64,000 bases of DNA from contig BLAL01000160.1 in assembly GCA_015698045.1 (NCBI GenBank), positions 992,001-1,056,000 of the forward strand, given 5' to 3'. Below are positions 26,010 to 37,365 of the stretch, piece by piece (within the stretch, counting starts at the first letter, position 1; every line of letters starts with the position of its first letter). Origin of the DNA: Rhizophagus clarus. Its lineage: Eukaryota > Glomeromycota > Glomeromycetes > Glomerales > Glomeraceae. The notes under the pieces were generated by a model. That model was not told the DNA's origin. It saw only the letters and a program-made list of their open reading frames with translations, and searched no databases. A program made the translations under genes and the position numbers.

Positions 26010-26326
26010 ATGAAATTCGATTGCCTTTTCTTGCTCCTTGTTGTATTCGTAACAATGGTACATATTTGCTGCCCCTATTGAAAATAATAAAGAAGTTGAA
26101 GATGAAATCACTGATGGTGCTCATTTAAAATGTAGTTAATTTTATATTTCGATCTAATTAATCGTTAAACGTGATGCCGAACCTGAACCGGTTCCAGTTC
26201 CAAAAGCCGATCCCGAACCTGAAAGCAGATCCCGAAGCATATTATTATAAGAAATACAAGCCAAAATATAAATACAAATACTATCATCCAAAATATAAAT
26301 ATCACAAGCACAAATATTATCCATAA
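26010..26326 (+). pseudogene. Decayed secreted Kex2-type peptide precursor
   Basis: The first frame encodes a good signal peptide (MKFDCLFLLLVVFVTMV). A one-base slip then leads to FAAPIENNKEVEDEITDGAH. After an in-frame stop region the coding sense resumes with VKRDAEPEPVPVPKADPEPE, and another slip leads to KADPEAYYYKKYKPKYKYKY and a His/Tyr/Lys-rich end closing at TAA (26326). The layout of signal peptide, acidic pro-region, KR cleavage site and an alternating acidic spacer (DAEPEP) followed by a basic/aromatic peptide recalls alpha-factor-like or other Kex2-processed precursors. No GT-AG introns restore one frame, so it is read as a pseudogene; sequencing errors are an alternative. Confidence 0.55.
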
Positions 26327-26922
26327 TTAATTTATATTTTCTTGCTCAGTTTGATCTTCACTAAATATAGTTTTTACAATTAATGATATTATTTATTTAT
26401 TATTTATTTATTTATTTGTTCGGATACTGGAGAAATTTATTATTAATCGTTTTAGTGACCTTATTCAATTTTCGATAGTCTAGTCTATGCAAGGGTACTT
26501 CTTACCACAACGGTTTGCTGCAATATATTATTTATATATATATATATATATGAGGTACTGTATGTTAGTATATTTTTTTTAAAAATGTTTGTTAATTAAG
26601 CTTACTTTGTTCATCTAAATAACTTTAAAATAATTGTTAATTTTCTTCAAATTAGCATTTTAATTTCTCAAATCAATTAATAATTTGTTATTCAGTGTTG
26701 CGCGTTTTTAATTGTTAATATTTGATATGATTTGCCCAAGTTGTGTGCAACCATGTGGAGGCGGAGATCAGCTCAACACAATTGTACAGTACTTCACTCA
26801 CCTGAGTGGCAAAAATCCATTAAGACCGAAAATCGCGGCTTATTTTTCATTAATAAAATCGACCTCCACGAATCATAGTGCTATCGTAGTATTGCGATAA
26901 TTTAATTCAACGAAATATATTT

Positions 26923-26965
<43 letters not shown>

Positions 26966-27531
26966 AGCTTTAAATTTTAAAAGCAAAGCGATACGGTATT
27001 CAATTTTAATTTTTTTTTTTTTTTCCTTGGCAAAGTTATTCAGCCATTATGACCATTAATAATTAATTAATATTTCATATCACATTGAAATTGTATGCTA
27101 TATTACAACACAAGTATACGCAATTACGCATTCTTAACATAAAAATCGGTCAAACAAACTAAAAGCCGAGCGTGAACCTGCATGAAAGAATGTTTCACAC
27201 CAATCAGCGAAAAATCCAAACCTATCCTATTCATCATTAATTTAACACAAAATTAAAATATCTTGAATTGATAGTCAAATTAGGAAAGAATTGTTGTGTT
27301 ACCATGCGATAAATTAAGCCCACTATAAGAATGCAGAAAATTGAATATTTTATTCGTCGTTGTAACGGAATAATTACCTTCTCACATACAGAATAGTTTC
27401 CGTTCACCAACTTCACTCTTTCTCTCATTAACTTAAAAGATATAGGACCAAGTACGATACATATAAACTTAATATTTTATATATAAAAATTTATATATAT
27501 ATTTTTCACGAGTTGGTAAAAAAAAAAAAAA

Positions 27532-28347
27532 ATGTCTTGGCCATTTCAAACCCTTCGTATCCTTTACCCCGTACTTACCCTTTTCTCATTAATTACCATT
27601 CTCTTACTTTCCGCATGGATTTCGTCAACAAATTCATTTTCCACCTCATTCGATTCTTATTATAATAAAGTTAATAATAAACAAGAAAATTCAACAATAA
27701 AATTTCCTGCAGAAATTTATTTGGGTTTCATTATTAGTATAATAACATTTTTATTTACAGCTATTTTATGCTTCCCTTCTATTTCACATAGATTCGGATA
27801 CAAAATTTATGTCTATATAACGGATGTAATATTATCCCTTTTTTGGTTCGTCCTTTCAATATTAATAGTAGCTAGAGTTAATAATGGATCCATAATTGAT
27901 ACTAATAATATAAATGATCAATTATATGAAAAAATCAATGAATTACCTACTAAAGAAGGTATTCCTAGTACTGATAAATTATTATCATTGGGAAAAGCGA
28001 TAACTGTTCTCAGTTGGATTCAATTTATATTTTGGACTTTTACAACAATTATTTTGGCTCATGTTCGTTCTCGTAAATGGACAAAGAAAGATAGAAATAA
28101 GAGGATTAACATTGTTAGTGGATCATATGATCAAGATGCTAAGATGTTAAATACACCTGCTATTATAAAAGAAATTGATGATTTAGTGAAAAATCCTCAA
28201 ACTGTACAAACCACGAAAGAGACTTCTTCAAAAACTCCTGTTTTAGAATTAAATCTTTCACTTACCACGAGTACTACTCTTTATTCACTTGACCCCGTTT
28301 CATCTCCCCCTAAACATGACGATGATCTTTATACTATTAAATTATAG
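27532..28347 (+). CDS. Four-pass membrane protein, MARVEL-like
   Basis: A single-exon frame of 271 residues. Four hydrophobic segments are visible: about 9-28 (ILYPVLTLFSLITILLLSAW), 62-84 (LGFIISIITFLFTAILCF), 93-116 (YVYITDVILSLFWFVLSILIV) and 160-182 (VLSWIQFIFWTFTTIILAHV). The spacing, with a longer extracytosolic loop between TM3 and TM4 and both ends cytosolic, fits MARVEL-domain proteins of membrane-apposition sites. The C-terminal ~90 residues are hydrophilic and Ser/Thr-rich. No enzymatic motif is seen. The (ATT)n repeat at 28419-28467 is in the 3' flank. The family call rests on topology, not on a conserved signature. Confidence 0.7.
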   Translation: MSWPFQTLRILYPVLTLFSLITILLLSAWISSTNSFSTSFDSYYNKVNNKQENSTIKFPAEIYLGFIISIITFLFTAILCFPSISHRFGYKIYVYITDVILSLFWFVLSILIVARVNNGSIIDTNNINDQLYEKINELPTKEGIPSTDKLLSLGKAITVLSWIQFIFWTFTTIILAHVRSRKWTKKDRNKRINIVSGSYDQDAKMLNTPAIIKEIDDLVKNPQTVQTTKETSSKTPVLELNLSLTTSTTLYSLDPVSSPPKHDDDLYTIKL

Positions 28348-29597
28348 TTAAAAAAGGGAGAATTGTTGTTATAGATGTTATAGATAATTAGTTATAATAT
28401 CATTAACCTATATATATTTGTTATTATTATTATTATTATTATTGTTATTATTATTATCATCATTATTATTAGATTCATTCAATATACTTTAATTGCATTT
28501 TTCCTCATTGGCATTTCAATTTACATTTATTTACATTACATATTACATTAACTTAATTTAATAATAATAAATTCTTGTAATATTACCAATAGTATATTGA
28601 TGATTACCGGTTGTGATAAGGTGCAATGCAGCGGGGAGAAATATATATAGGAATAGTATGTACTTTTATATTATATGTATATTATATAGTTATATATTTA
28701 CAACATTTACAATCGGTAATGCGTAATTTAATTAAATTTTTGATCGATTTTAAAATTTTCATTTTAAATTGTTTGAATAATTTCGTTTTACGAATTATGT
28801 TTACGAGAATTGCATTTGCGAATCGCATTTGTGAAGTAAGTGGGTTTTAAACGTAAAAACATTTCCTGTGCCTATATACTAAAAATTACTGTGCGTACGA
28901 TATTTAAAATAAAACAATGTCGTATGCTTATAATTATATAGGTTAAAAGTAAATCAGTTTAACCTTGAATAACTTCAAATTTTTTAGCAGCTTTTCTCAA
29001 AACAGATTAGCTCGATTTAATCCTTTTAAACTTTATATAAAGCTGAACTTATTTTAGTAAACTATCCCTAATTAATTTAGGTATACTTAAATTACGCAAT
29101 ACCATGATCAATTTTTGATTGGATATATAATAATTAAGATAATGCCATTATTTACTGGCTTTATAGAATTTGGATAACTTTACTCAAGTATAAAAATGGA
29201 CCGGAAACAGTTAAAAAGAAAAATTTTTCTTTTTTTACACTTCTGATTAACAACTTTTCCGATACCATAATTAATAAAAACAAAACAAACTACAACCGGT
29301 ATCTTTTATCTTTCGATAATCACTGAAATATCTTTGAACTTTAATGAAATCCCGATTTGAACTTACGCCAAAAGTTTAACTTATAACATTGGTCAAAAGT
29401 TTGGCGGAAAAGAATCACATTAAAAAACCATTAATGACGTAAAATATATGTAAATATAACATCACGATGACGATGATCGTTTAGTACTGTATGTTAAGTA
29501 ATTTAAATATCAAATTTTTTTTCTACCTTTTTTTTTTTTTTTTTTTCTCTTTCAAGAAATTTTATTTCCCTTCTAAAAAAAAAAAAAAATTCTAGTA
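28348..29597. other. Intergenic between the MARVEL-like and channel genes
   Basis: An ATT microsatellite (28419-28467) is followed by about 1.1 kb of AT-rich DNA with no gene seen. GTTTGGCGGAAAAG at about 29399 is E2F-like but lacks the full core. A poly-T tract and a pyrimidine run immediately precede the channel gene start. Confidence 0.5.
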
Positions 29598-32049
29598 ATG
29601 TCGGCAGATACACGGACTCCTTTGATTAATGACTCACAACATTCATATTATTGTCTAACACCTGAAAGTGATGATTCATCCAACAAATCATGTGATGATG
29701 AACAAAATAATTTTTATGAGGAAATTAATGAAAGACTGTCAACAATTCGTGATGTCATCAAAAATTTAGTACCTTTGGGTACAATTAAACATGCTGAAGA
29801 ACTTATAACTGATCCTGTTGTTGATTACGTATTCGAGAGATGTAATAAAGATCCAAGCATGGTTTTTGTCGTATTATATTATGCGAGAGGATTACAAAAA
29901 ATGATTAAAGCTGATGGTCATGCTCCAGCTTTAAGAAGTATGAGAACAAAGAGGATTGAATGTAGTGAGTTATTAGCTATAGAATTGTAAGTAGGAACAA
30001 AAAAAAAAAATCATTGCAAATCTAATTTGATAAAAAATTAACATTATTTTATAAAAAAAATCAAAAGAATTCATAAATTTGATGATCAAGAACTTATATT
30101 TACGAAAGTATTAACGAAACGATATGCTTTCTCACAATATGATGATCTTGAAACCCGTAAAAATGGTATTTAAATTATATCTTTAATCCAGTGTTGGCAC
30201 GTTGGCCGTTTGGCCGGGGTTGGCCGTTGGCCGTGGCCAAATGCCAACAAGGTACTAATACTCATATAGTAAGTTATTTGGCCATTTTTCATTTGGCCGG
30301 GGTTGGCCATTGGCCGTTTGGCCGTTTGGCTGTGGCCAAAACGGCCAAAAAAGTCTTGGCCGCGGCCAAATGCCAACACTGCTTTAATCTATTATCATTA
30401 ACTAAAAAATGATTATTATTATTTATCTCTCCCATTTTTCATATAAGCTTTGGATCTCGCAGCAAGAATTTATTCTGAAGAAAGTGATCATTGCACATTG
30501 TTTTTATCTGATGATGAAGTCCAAGCATGTTTATATGTAAATATTTTGTATATGCACGCACATACTAATATATGCGTGCGATAATTTAACTAACTTTCAA
30601 CTTTCATACTTACTTAGGCATTGTGGTCTGGTCACTTAATGCCGTCACAAATTTCCGATATATCACATAACGTGGCCGTCACTGATTATCACATTCCGAT
30701 GCATAGTTCAAATTTTTACGATACCTATAAAAATTTAGATTTATTATGTATTCCTAGAAATCAATATTTACTTTATGTAATTGCATATATTGCATTTTTA
30801 TTAATTTATACTCTTTTCGCCAATATTGATGAGATTCGTGAATATGATAGTTATTTGGAAGGAATAATGTATATTTTAGTATTTTCTTTTATATTAAATG
30901 ATATTCGTTTAGTAAGTTCGTTTTTTTCTTTTTTTTTTTTTTTTAAAAAAAAAAAAATCGTATTTACGGATTCTTACAATATTTATTCTTTTTCTTTTGT
31001 AGTTTCAAAGACATGGGATTAAACATTTCAAATATCTTAGAAAATTCCTTTCGTTTATCATATACGCTATTTTCATTACTGATATGTTGTTAAGAATTAG
31101 GAATTTTCTTAATCCTGATAATTCCCTTCCTTCATTACATCGAACAGTTCTATCATTAGTTCCCTTGTTTCTTCATTGGCGCGTTCTTCTATTATTGGAT
31201 GCATTCCAACCAATTGGAAGATGGTTAACCCAAATTTCAAGAATTTTAAAGAAGAGCATGTCATATTATATTTTATTATCTTTGGCATTTATTGCATTCT
31301 TTCAATCATTTTTAGTTCTTCAAGATAGTTATGAACATCGTGACGATGTGTTTAATGGATGGGGAATTTTCAAACTTTTGATTAAAGGAATATTAATGTA
31401 AGAAAAAAGATTTTTTTTTTTTTTTTTTTTTTCCAAATTCGTTATTTTATATTAAAATTTTTCTTTCTTTCTTTTTTTTTTTTTTAGTGCGCCGGATTTT
31501 CAAACTGCGAGTGAATTGGAACATAAATTTGGTTTTTTGTTATACTCTTTTTATGTTTTTTTAGTTAGTATTATTCTCTTTGCAGTCTTACTTCCATTAT
31601 TTATGACTGCTTTGACAACTAAACGTACGGTTCCAGAGGAATATTTATCACATTTTGCAAATTTAGTCTTAAAAGAAGTAAGAGATCAAACTCGATATAA
31701 TTATCCCCCTCCATTTAATATTTTATATTATATACTCATACTACCAATTTACTATATTTTTGGGAGAAAACGAAATGTTTGTTCATATGTGAAAATTTTA
31801 ACGAGAATAATATTTTTTATTCCAATGATTATTTTTACCTTGATTCAAATACGTATGGGTAAAAATAATCAAGAAAAGGATGTTAGAGATATAGACATAA
31901 AAGAATTACCAGATTTACCCATTCCCCAAGATGAAAATCAAATGCTTAGAAGAATATTACATAAATTAGAAGTAATTAATGAACAACAAAACAAGCTTCA
32001 ATCTAGATTGGAGAATATTGAATCTCATTTAGGTGTTTATTCAGCGTAA
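29598..32049 (+). CDS. YVC1: YVC1/TRP-like vacuolar cation channel
   Basis: Six exons, 29598-29986, 30068-30165, 30448-30536, 30618-30911, 31003-31397 and 31488-32049, give 608 residues. A soluble N-terminal half (with ELITDPVVDYVFERC and DEVQACLYALWSG) precedes about six hydrophobic segments from residue ~225 on, starting with LLYVIAYIAFLLIYTLF. The last pair (GFLLYSFYVFLVSIILFAVLLPLF) would flank or follow the pore. The C-terminus ends in a predicted coiled coil (MLRRILHKLEVINEQQNKLQ). The layout matches fungal TRP channels (Yvc1) that release Ca2+ from the vacuole, though yeast Yvc1 is somewhat longer. Intron 2 (30166-30447) hosts a hAT MITE. A polycystin-like channel is the main alternative. 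Confidence 0.75.
30189..30381. mobile_element. hAT-type MITE, 193 bp, in an intron
   Basis: Terminal inverted repeats CAGTGTTGGCA and TGCCAACACTG bound 193 bp, flanked by a perfect 8-bp target duplication CTTTAATC (30181-30188 and 30382-30389). This is the hAT signature. The interior is packed with TTGGCCG/CGGCCAA repeats, making it by far the most GC-rich DNA nearby and able to fold into long hairpins. It lies in intron 2 of the channel gene, clear of both splice sites. Small open frames within it are by-products of the repeat. Confidence 0.92.
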
Positions 32050-33539
32050 ATTTTATAAATTTATGAATAAAGTATTATAGACCTAAGTATATGTATTTTA
32101 TTATTATTGAGTAAATATTAAAGTTTGAGAATCGTTAACCCCTTGAAATTGAAGATCATTTGTCAATCATATAATAATTTGGTGATAAAAGTTTAAAGCT
32201 TTGGTCAAAGCCACAGAAATAGGACCCCGAAATATATATATAAAGGTCAGAAGCAGCCAATAAAATTTTACTATTAGCTGTACGCATTTTTTCAGGGCCG
32301 GAGTTATGATAATTTTGGTCGTTATCCAAAAACAGTAATAGGTTTTCACCAGAAATTATCTAAAAAAGGAAGGAAAGATTTTCATGATTTTTTTTTTTTG
32401 ACTGGTTGTACGCAAACTCAAATTTCGGGATATTCAAATTCGGGCAAAATTTGAAACCTTTACGAGTTATAGATTAATGTCTTTACAGTAAAATTTTAGG
32501 TAATACAAAAGTTATGGCTAAAATTATATTTACAATTATATTATTATAATTTAGAAATTTTTAAAATATCATTTTTCAATTAATTTTATATAAATATTTG
32601 TGTAATTACTAAACAAAATGTTTCTCTTAATAAGATGAATCAATAAGTTATAAAATATTAAATTACTTTTAATTTTTCTAATTATAGTCAGATATTAGGT
32701 GATATAAAGTAGTATTTTATTTTTAAAATCAAAAAATTTTTTATTTAATAAAATTTTATATTTAGCATTTAAAGCTTTACAATTTAACAATCCACCAAAA
32801 TTTTCAAATATTAAAAATTTTTTATTACTGCACTTTATTATAACATGTAATATTTGAAATATATATAATAAAATTAAATATATCAAATATTTAATAAATT
32901 TAATATTATTTCTTTAAAAAACATATTATAAATTTAAATAGAATGCAGAATATAATTAATGCAATTGTGGCATAAAATTATTTAAAATTGTTAAAGTCTT
33001 AAAGAAGTTAATAGATTAAGAAAGATGATAGATTATTTTAATACTTGGGATCATGTTTCCACTCACATTAATAATTCTCAGTTTTGGAATGATAAAAGAA
33101 TCTCTTGGTACCATTATTTCACTTTTAACTTTAAGAATCTACAGAAATTTACTCAAATTAGCAAGGCAAACAAGCCTCTTATAAGGGTCACAACTGGGTC
33201 TAACCCTTATTTTAATATTAATAACCATAATAATGATCAAAATAAGCATTCTTGATCTGGTCACTCTACCAAAAAGATCAATCAAACAAGAAATAATCAG
33301 TCTTTCAAGTCAGATGTAAAATATTTAATAGCTGGACTGAAGACTTTGTTAAAACATTATATTTAATTTAGTTGGTAGGATAGATCAATGATCTTTGCTA
33401 ACTTCTTGTCATGCTTTGCATTTACTTTATGCAATGTTTTTGACTTTTTAGATCATAGAATTTTTATTTTTCTTTTTCGTTTCTTTTATATCTTAAACAA
33501 TTCTATAACTAGACTTCCTATTACATTAAAGAGAATAGG
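32050..33539. other. AT-rich DNA, probably transposon-derived
   Basis: A GC-richer block at 32165-32350 (including CAGGGCCGGAGTTATGATAA) looks like a dispersed-repeat fragment. A 76-codon frame at 33025-33255 (MIDYFNTWDHVSTHI start) has non-random composition but is isolated. Neither has a recognisable family. Poly-A signals for the channel gene should lie in the first 150 bp. Confidence 0.4.
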
Positions 33540-33547
33540 CTAGAGAT

Positions 33548-33988
33548 AGGACCGGGAAAACTAATAATAGAGGTCACCGGACAATAGTAAATTGGTGAGT
33601 TTACCCAAATTAAAAATATTTTGCATAAGTAATTGACTTAAAAATCTAACAATCCTACACAGGAATGTCTGAAGAATATAATGAACCATAAAATATTCTT
33701 GTAAAATTAATATTAACTGAGATCATTAAATTTTCCGAAAAAATTTTTATAATAATGCGAACCACTTTTAAAAAAATTTATTAATTATGCGAACCACCTT
33801 TTGTGTTACACAGAATATATAAAAATTTAAATTGAGTGTATAAATGGCAAATTTAACTCTAACCTTAAGCAGATATTGTTAGTCCACACATTTTGGCTTC
33901 ATTAAAAATTGAATATATCAAAAATTTAATCAACTTTACTAGTGTGCCGGGTGCTACGGTGACCTCTATTATAAGATTTCCCGGTCCT
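33548..33988. mobile_element. MITE, 441 bp, with perfect 8-bp TSD
   Basis: The left end AGGACCGGGAAA...AATAATAGAGGTCACCGG is matched, inverted, by the right end CGGTGACCTCTATTATAAGATTTCCCGGTCCT, about 33 bp with a few mismatches. The 8-bp duplication CTAGAGAT occurs at 33540-33547 and 33989-33996 without mismatch, which suggests a hAT-class origin or another superfamily making 8-bp duplications. The interior is AT-rich and non-coding. Confidence 0.88.
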
Positions 33989-33996
33989 CTAGAGAT

Positions 33997-34738
33997 ATAG
34001 TAGTTATGAGACATATCTGTGACTTTAATATAAAAAATGGATAGGCTTTGTCTATTAACAATTTTGTACTCTTATCAATCTTTTTTCTAATAAAATAAGC
34101 ATATCTAAAATAATTAATGCAATGACTAAAGCATATTATAAATTGAAATTATTAAAAGAATGCAATTGTTAACTAATTTTGCTAAATTTAATCATAAATT
34201 GCCAATTAATCACATTTTGTTAACCAAATTAAGCAATTTATAAAGAGATATAACATAACTTATAAAGTTTTCTTTTATTTTTATTTATTTTTTATTTTTT
34301 ATTATAACAAGAGAATCTATAATTATAAGTAAATAAAAGAAAACAAATAAAATAGAATCAATACATATATAAATTATGTGAGCACTAAAGCCTGATCAAA
34401 CTAATGCTAATTCAAAAGAACTAAATTATTTTAATTATCACAAACTTCTCAGTCAAAATCAAAAATAGCAACTCAACCCTGCAAGATACCAAGTATCACC
34501 TCCTTCTGAGACATCAACATCTAAAGCAACTTGTAACCGCCCACCAAATAAAGTTTTCTTTTATCTGATTGAATCTATAAACTAATAATAATAAAAAAAT
34601 ACATTAGAAAATTGAATTTTAGTATTAAAAAAATACTGTTTGCAAATATTCACATCTTCAAAAGATTAAGAATTTTTTATAAATAGTATATCTATCCTAT
34701 TCTTTATGAGATATTAATAAAAATTTTTTTTAAATACT
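33997..34738. other. AT-rich DNA with possible relic coding segments
   Basis: No intact gene. The segment 34395-34555 translates in pieces (NYHKLLSQNQK, NPARYQVSPPSETSTSKATC) that look protein-like but are broken by stops, perhaps a dead element gene. The family is not recognised. Confidence 0.35.
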
Positions 34739-35020
34739 TAGGAGCGTATCAGAAATCAGCTGATTTTCTTTAATTAGTAGCCCTTACCCCCATCCCTCCA
34801 CCTGATCGCATTTTGATTGGTTAAAAATATATATAATAATATATGTAATTATATTTATATAATTAACTCATGATCTAGTAATCCAATTTTTATGAATTTT
34901 TTTTTGTTTTATAGCTTTTAATAAGCCCTACAAAATAAAAAAAATTTAGATAAATTGAGCTATTAGATGGCAAGATAATTGCAAAAACCTATTTTAATAT
35001 ATAAATAGTAATAATATATT

Positions 35021-37259
35021 GAGTAAATTTATTTAACGCACCCTGCGTTGTAACGCACCCCCTATCACATGATAAATTTTATTGGTTGCGGTTTAATTTA
35101 GATTATTGTTAAATTGGCTAAAATTTATTGTACAAAAAAAATAACAAAATTTATATATTAAACTGACTTTATTCCTTTAAACCCTGTTTATCAAAGGTAA
35201 TATTTTTTACAATTATTTATCTTTAACATAACTAGTAATGATAATAATGATACAAAAAAGAGAAGCCTAACAATTATGATAATAAGAGAGAGAAATAATG
35301 GAAATAATATTAGAAACAAATAATTGGAGATAACAAAGATGATAGGAGACAAAAGATATAATAAAAAAAAAGAAAGATAGTGAAAAAAAGAGGGAAAGAA
35401 TGCGAAAATAAAAGGAACAGGATCGAAAACAAAAGAAAATAGGGACAAAATGAAAGGGAATAGAAATGAAAATAAAAAGATAATGGGAGGGGCAAAAAAA
35501 AAGAAAAGATGACAAGAATAAAACGATGATAAAAACAAAACAATGATAAGAACGAAATGATAAGGATGAAATGATAATTGATGATGAGAACGAAATGATA
35601 AGGATGAAATGATAATTGATGATGAGAACGAAATGATAAGAATGAAATGATAATTGATGATGAGAACGAAATGATAATTAATGGTGAAGACGAAACAATA
35701 GTTGGTGATGAGGATGGATGAAACAATAATCAATAATAAGGACAGACAAAATGATAATTGATGATAAGGACGAAATGATAATTGATGATGAAGACGAAAT
35801 GATGATTGATGAGGATGAAACAATGATGAGAACAAAATGGTGATAAGGATAAAACGATCATAAGAATGAAAGGAAAAAGGAGCGATAATGAAAAAGAAGA
35901 AAATGAATGAAAACGAAAAGAAAAGGGAATAAATTAACGAAAGATAAACCATAAAAAGAAAAAAAATAGTTAGTAAAAATGAAATATGAAAACGAAATTA
36001 AAAAAAAAGATAAGAAAAAATACCATACCTTGTTCACAAAACTAAGATCTAAAAAAAAAGAAGACGAAATGATGATGATGAAATGAAATCGATGATGAGG
36101 ATGAAATGATAATTAATGATAAAGACGAAATGATAATTGGTGATAAGGATGGATGTATGAAACAATAATCGATGATAAGGACGAACAAAATGATGATTAA
36201 TGATAAGGACGAAATGATAATTGATGATGAAAACGAAATGATGATTGATGAGGATGAAACAACGATGAGGACAAAATGGTAATAAGGATGAAATGATCAT
36301 AAGAATGAAAGGAAAAAGGAGCGATAATGAAAAAGAAGAAAGTAAATGAAAACGAAAGAAAAGGGGAATAAATTAACGAAAGATAAACCATAAAAAGAAG
36401 AAAAAATAGTTAGTAAAAATGAAATATGAAAATGAAATGAAAAAAAAAATAAGAAAAATGTCATACCTTGTTCGCAAAACTAAGACCTAAAAAAAAGGAG
36501 GCGAAATGATGATGTTGAAATGAAATCGATGATGAGGATGAAATGATAATTAATGATAAAGACGAAATGATGAGAACAGATGTATGAAACAATAATCGAT
36601 GATAAGGACAGACAAAATGATAATTGATGATAAGGTCGAAATGATAATTGATGATGAAGACGAAATGATGATTGATAAGGATGAAACAATGATGAGGACA
36701 AAATGGTGATAAGGATAAAACGATCATGAGAATGAAAGGAAAAAGGAGCAATAATGAAAAAGAAAAAAGTGAATGAAAACGAAAAGAAAAGGGGAATAAA
36801 TTAATGAAAGATAAACCATAAAAAGAAGAAAAAATAGTTAATAAAAATGAAATATGAAAACGAAATTGAAAAAAGACAAGAAAAAAATGCCATACCTGGA
36901 ACGCCCTCAGAGATATCTGGAAATGAAAAGGTAAGGGTTGTTTCTTTTTTTTTCATTAATCTCGTTTAAGAATATTTCCTAATGTCACTTCATTGTCTTT
37001 TTTTTTATAGAAGCACCCCTGAAGACTTCTGGAGACAAAAAGGTAGGGTTTATTTCTTTTTTTTCGTTAATTTTGTTTAACATTTCTAACATTTTTTTAT
37101 TGTTTTTTTTATAGGAACGCCTCTTAGAGACGAAATAAAATAATGAAAAGTTGTAACGCGCTTAACGGCTTAAGATTATTTTATAAATAAAATAAAAAAC
37201 AATTAAACACGTAATAAGGGGTACGTTATAATGCAGGGGTGCGTTAAATAAATTATTCC
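35021..37259. mobile_element. MULE-like non-autonomous element, 2.24 kb, nested in MITE A
   Basis: The ends GAGTAAATTTATTTAACGCA and (inverted) GGAATAATTTATTTAACGCA continue into about 44 bp of inverted repeat, flanked by a perfect 9-bp duplication TAATATATT (35012-35020, 37260-37268). A 9-bp duplication, long TIRs and a leading G suggest the Mutator superfamily. There is no transposase. The interior has a purine-rich array (about 35200-36890) in which a ~430-bp unit recurs (marker AAGATAAACCATAAAAAG near 35942, 36381 and 36810) and a GATGATAAGGACGAAATGAT motif repeats. After this come three exon-like blocks with splice signals (36895-37135). The long minus-strand frames are low-complexity Phe/Ser/His/Ile and not genes. 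Confidence 0.8.
36895..37135 (+). repeat. Exon-like modules inside the MULE-like element
   Basis: Three related ~33-nt blocks are separated by intron-like spacers. GAACGCCCTCAGAGATATCT... ends AAAAG|GTAAGG; TATAG|AAGCACCCCTGAAGACTTCT... ends AAAAAG|GTAGGG; TATAG|GAACGCCTCTTAGAGACG follows. The spacers are pyrimidine-rich with (C/T)n before TATAG, as in real introns of this genome. The blocks do not belong to any recognisable protein. Confidence 0.6.
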
Positions 37260-37365
37260 TAATATATTATATATATAATATAATTTATAGCCAATTATAG
37301 GAACCTGATTTTTAGGTTAGCCCCACCCCCCTATTAAATCAGCTGATTTCTGGCATGTCCCTTAT

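Larger units (their letters stand above)
24325..27531. other. Intergenic with microsatellites and one gene relic
   Basis: Apart from the decayed peptide precursor at 26010-26326 and an (AT)n repeat at 24367-24406, this holds homopolymer and AT-rich DNA. A second (AT)n run lies at about 26924-26961. A GC-richer block at 26735-26890 starts CATGTGGAGGCGG and ends near CGACCTCCACG, weakly inverted, but no target duplication was found; its 62-codon frame is not supported as a gene. Confidence 0.5.
34739..37365. mobile_element. MITE copy A (~380 bp) split by a nested insertion
   Basis: The left part (34739-35020) and right part (37269-37365) together make about 380 bp once one copy of the 9-bp duplication is removed. 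The ends carry an inverted repeat around CAGAAATCAGCTGATTT (left) and AAATCAGCTGATTTCTGGCA (right). It is the sister of copy B at 37731-40677 in the same orientation, with high similarity along the whole length. The host's own target duplication could not be identified, perhaps because of decay at the ends. Confidence 0.82.

Noticed and set aside
26712..26900. 62-codon frame beginning MLIFDMICPSCVQPCGGG
   Set aside because: Sits in a GC-richer, weakly inverted block that looks like a repeat fragment; no family recognised.
30170..30412. Overlapping frames on both strands with Gly/Trp/Ala repeats
   Set aside because: Both lie within the GGCC-rich MITE and reflect its TTGGCCG repeat.
35191..36751. 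Long minus-strand frames rich in Phe/Ser/His/Ile
   Set aside because: They are read-outs of the purine-rich tandem repeat inside the MULE-like element; overlapping frames are equally open, as expected for a repeat without stops.
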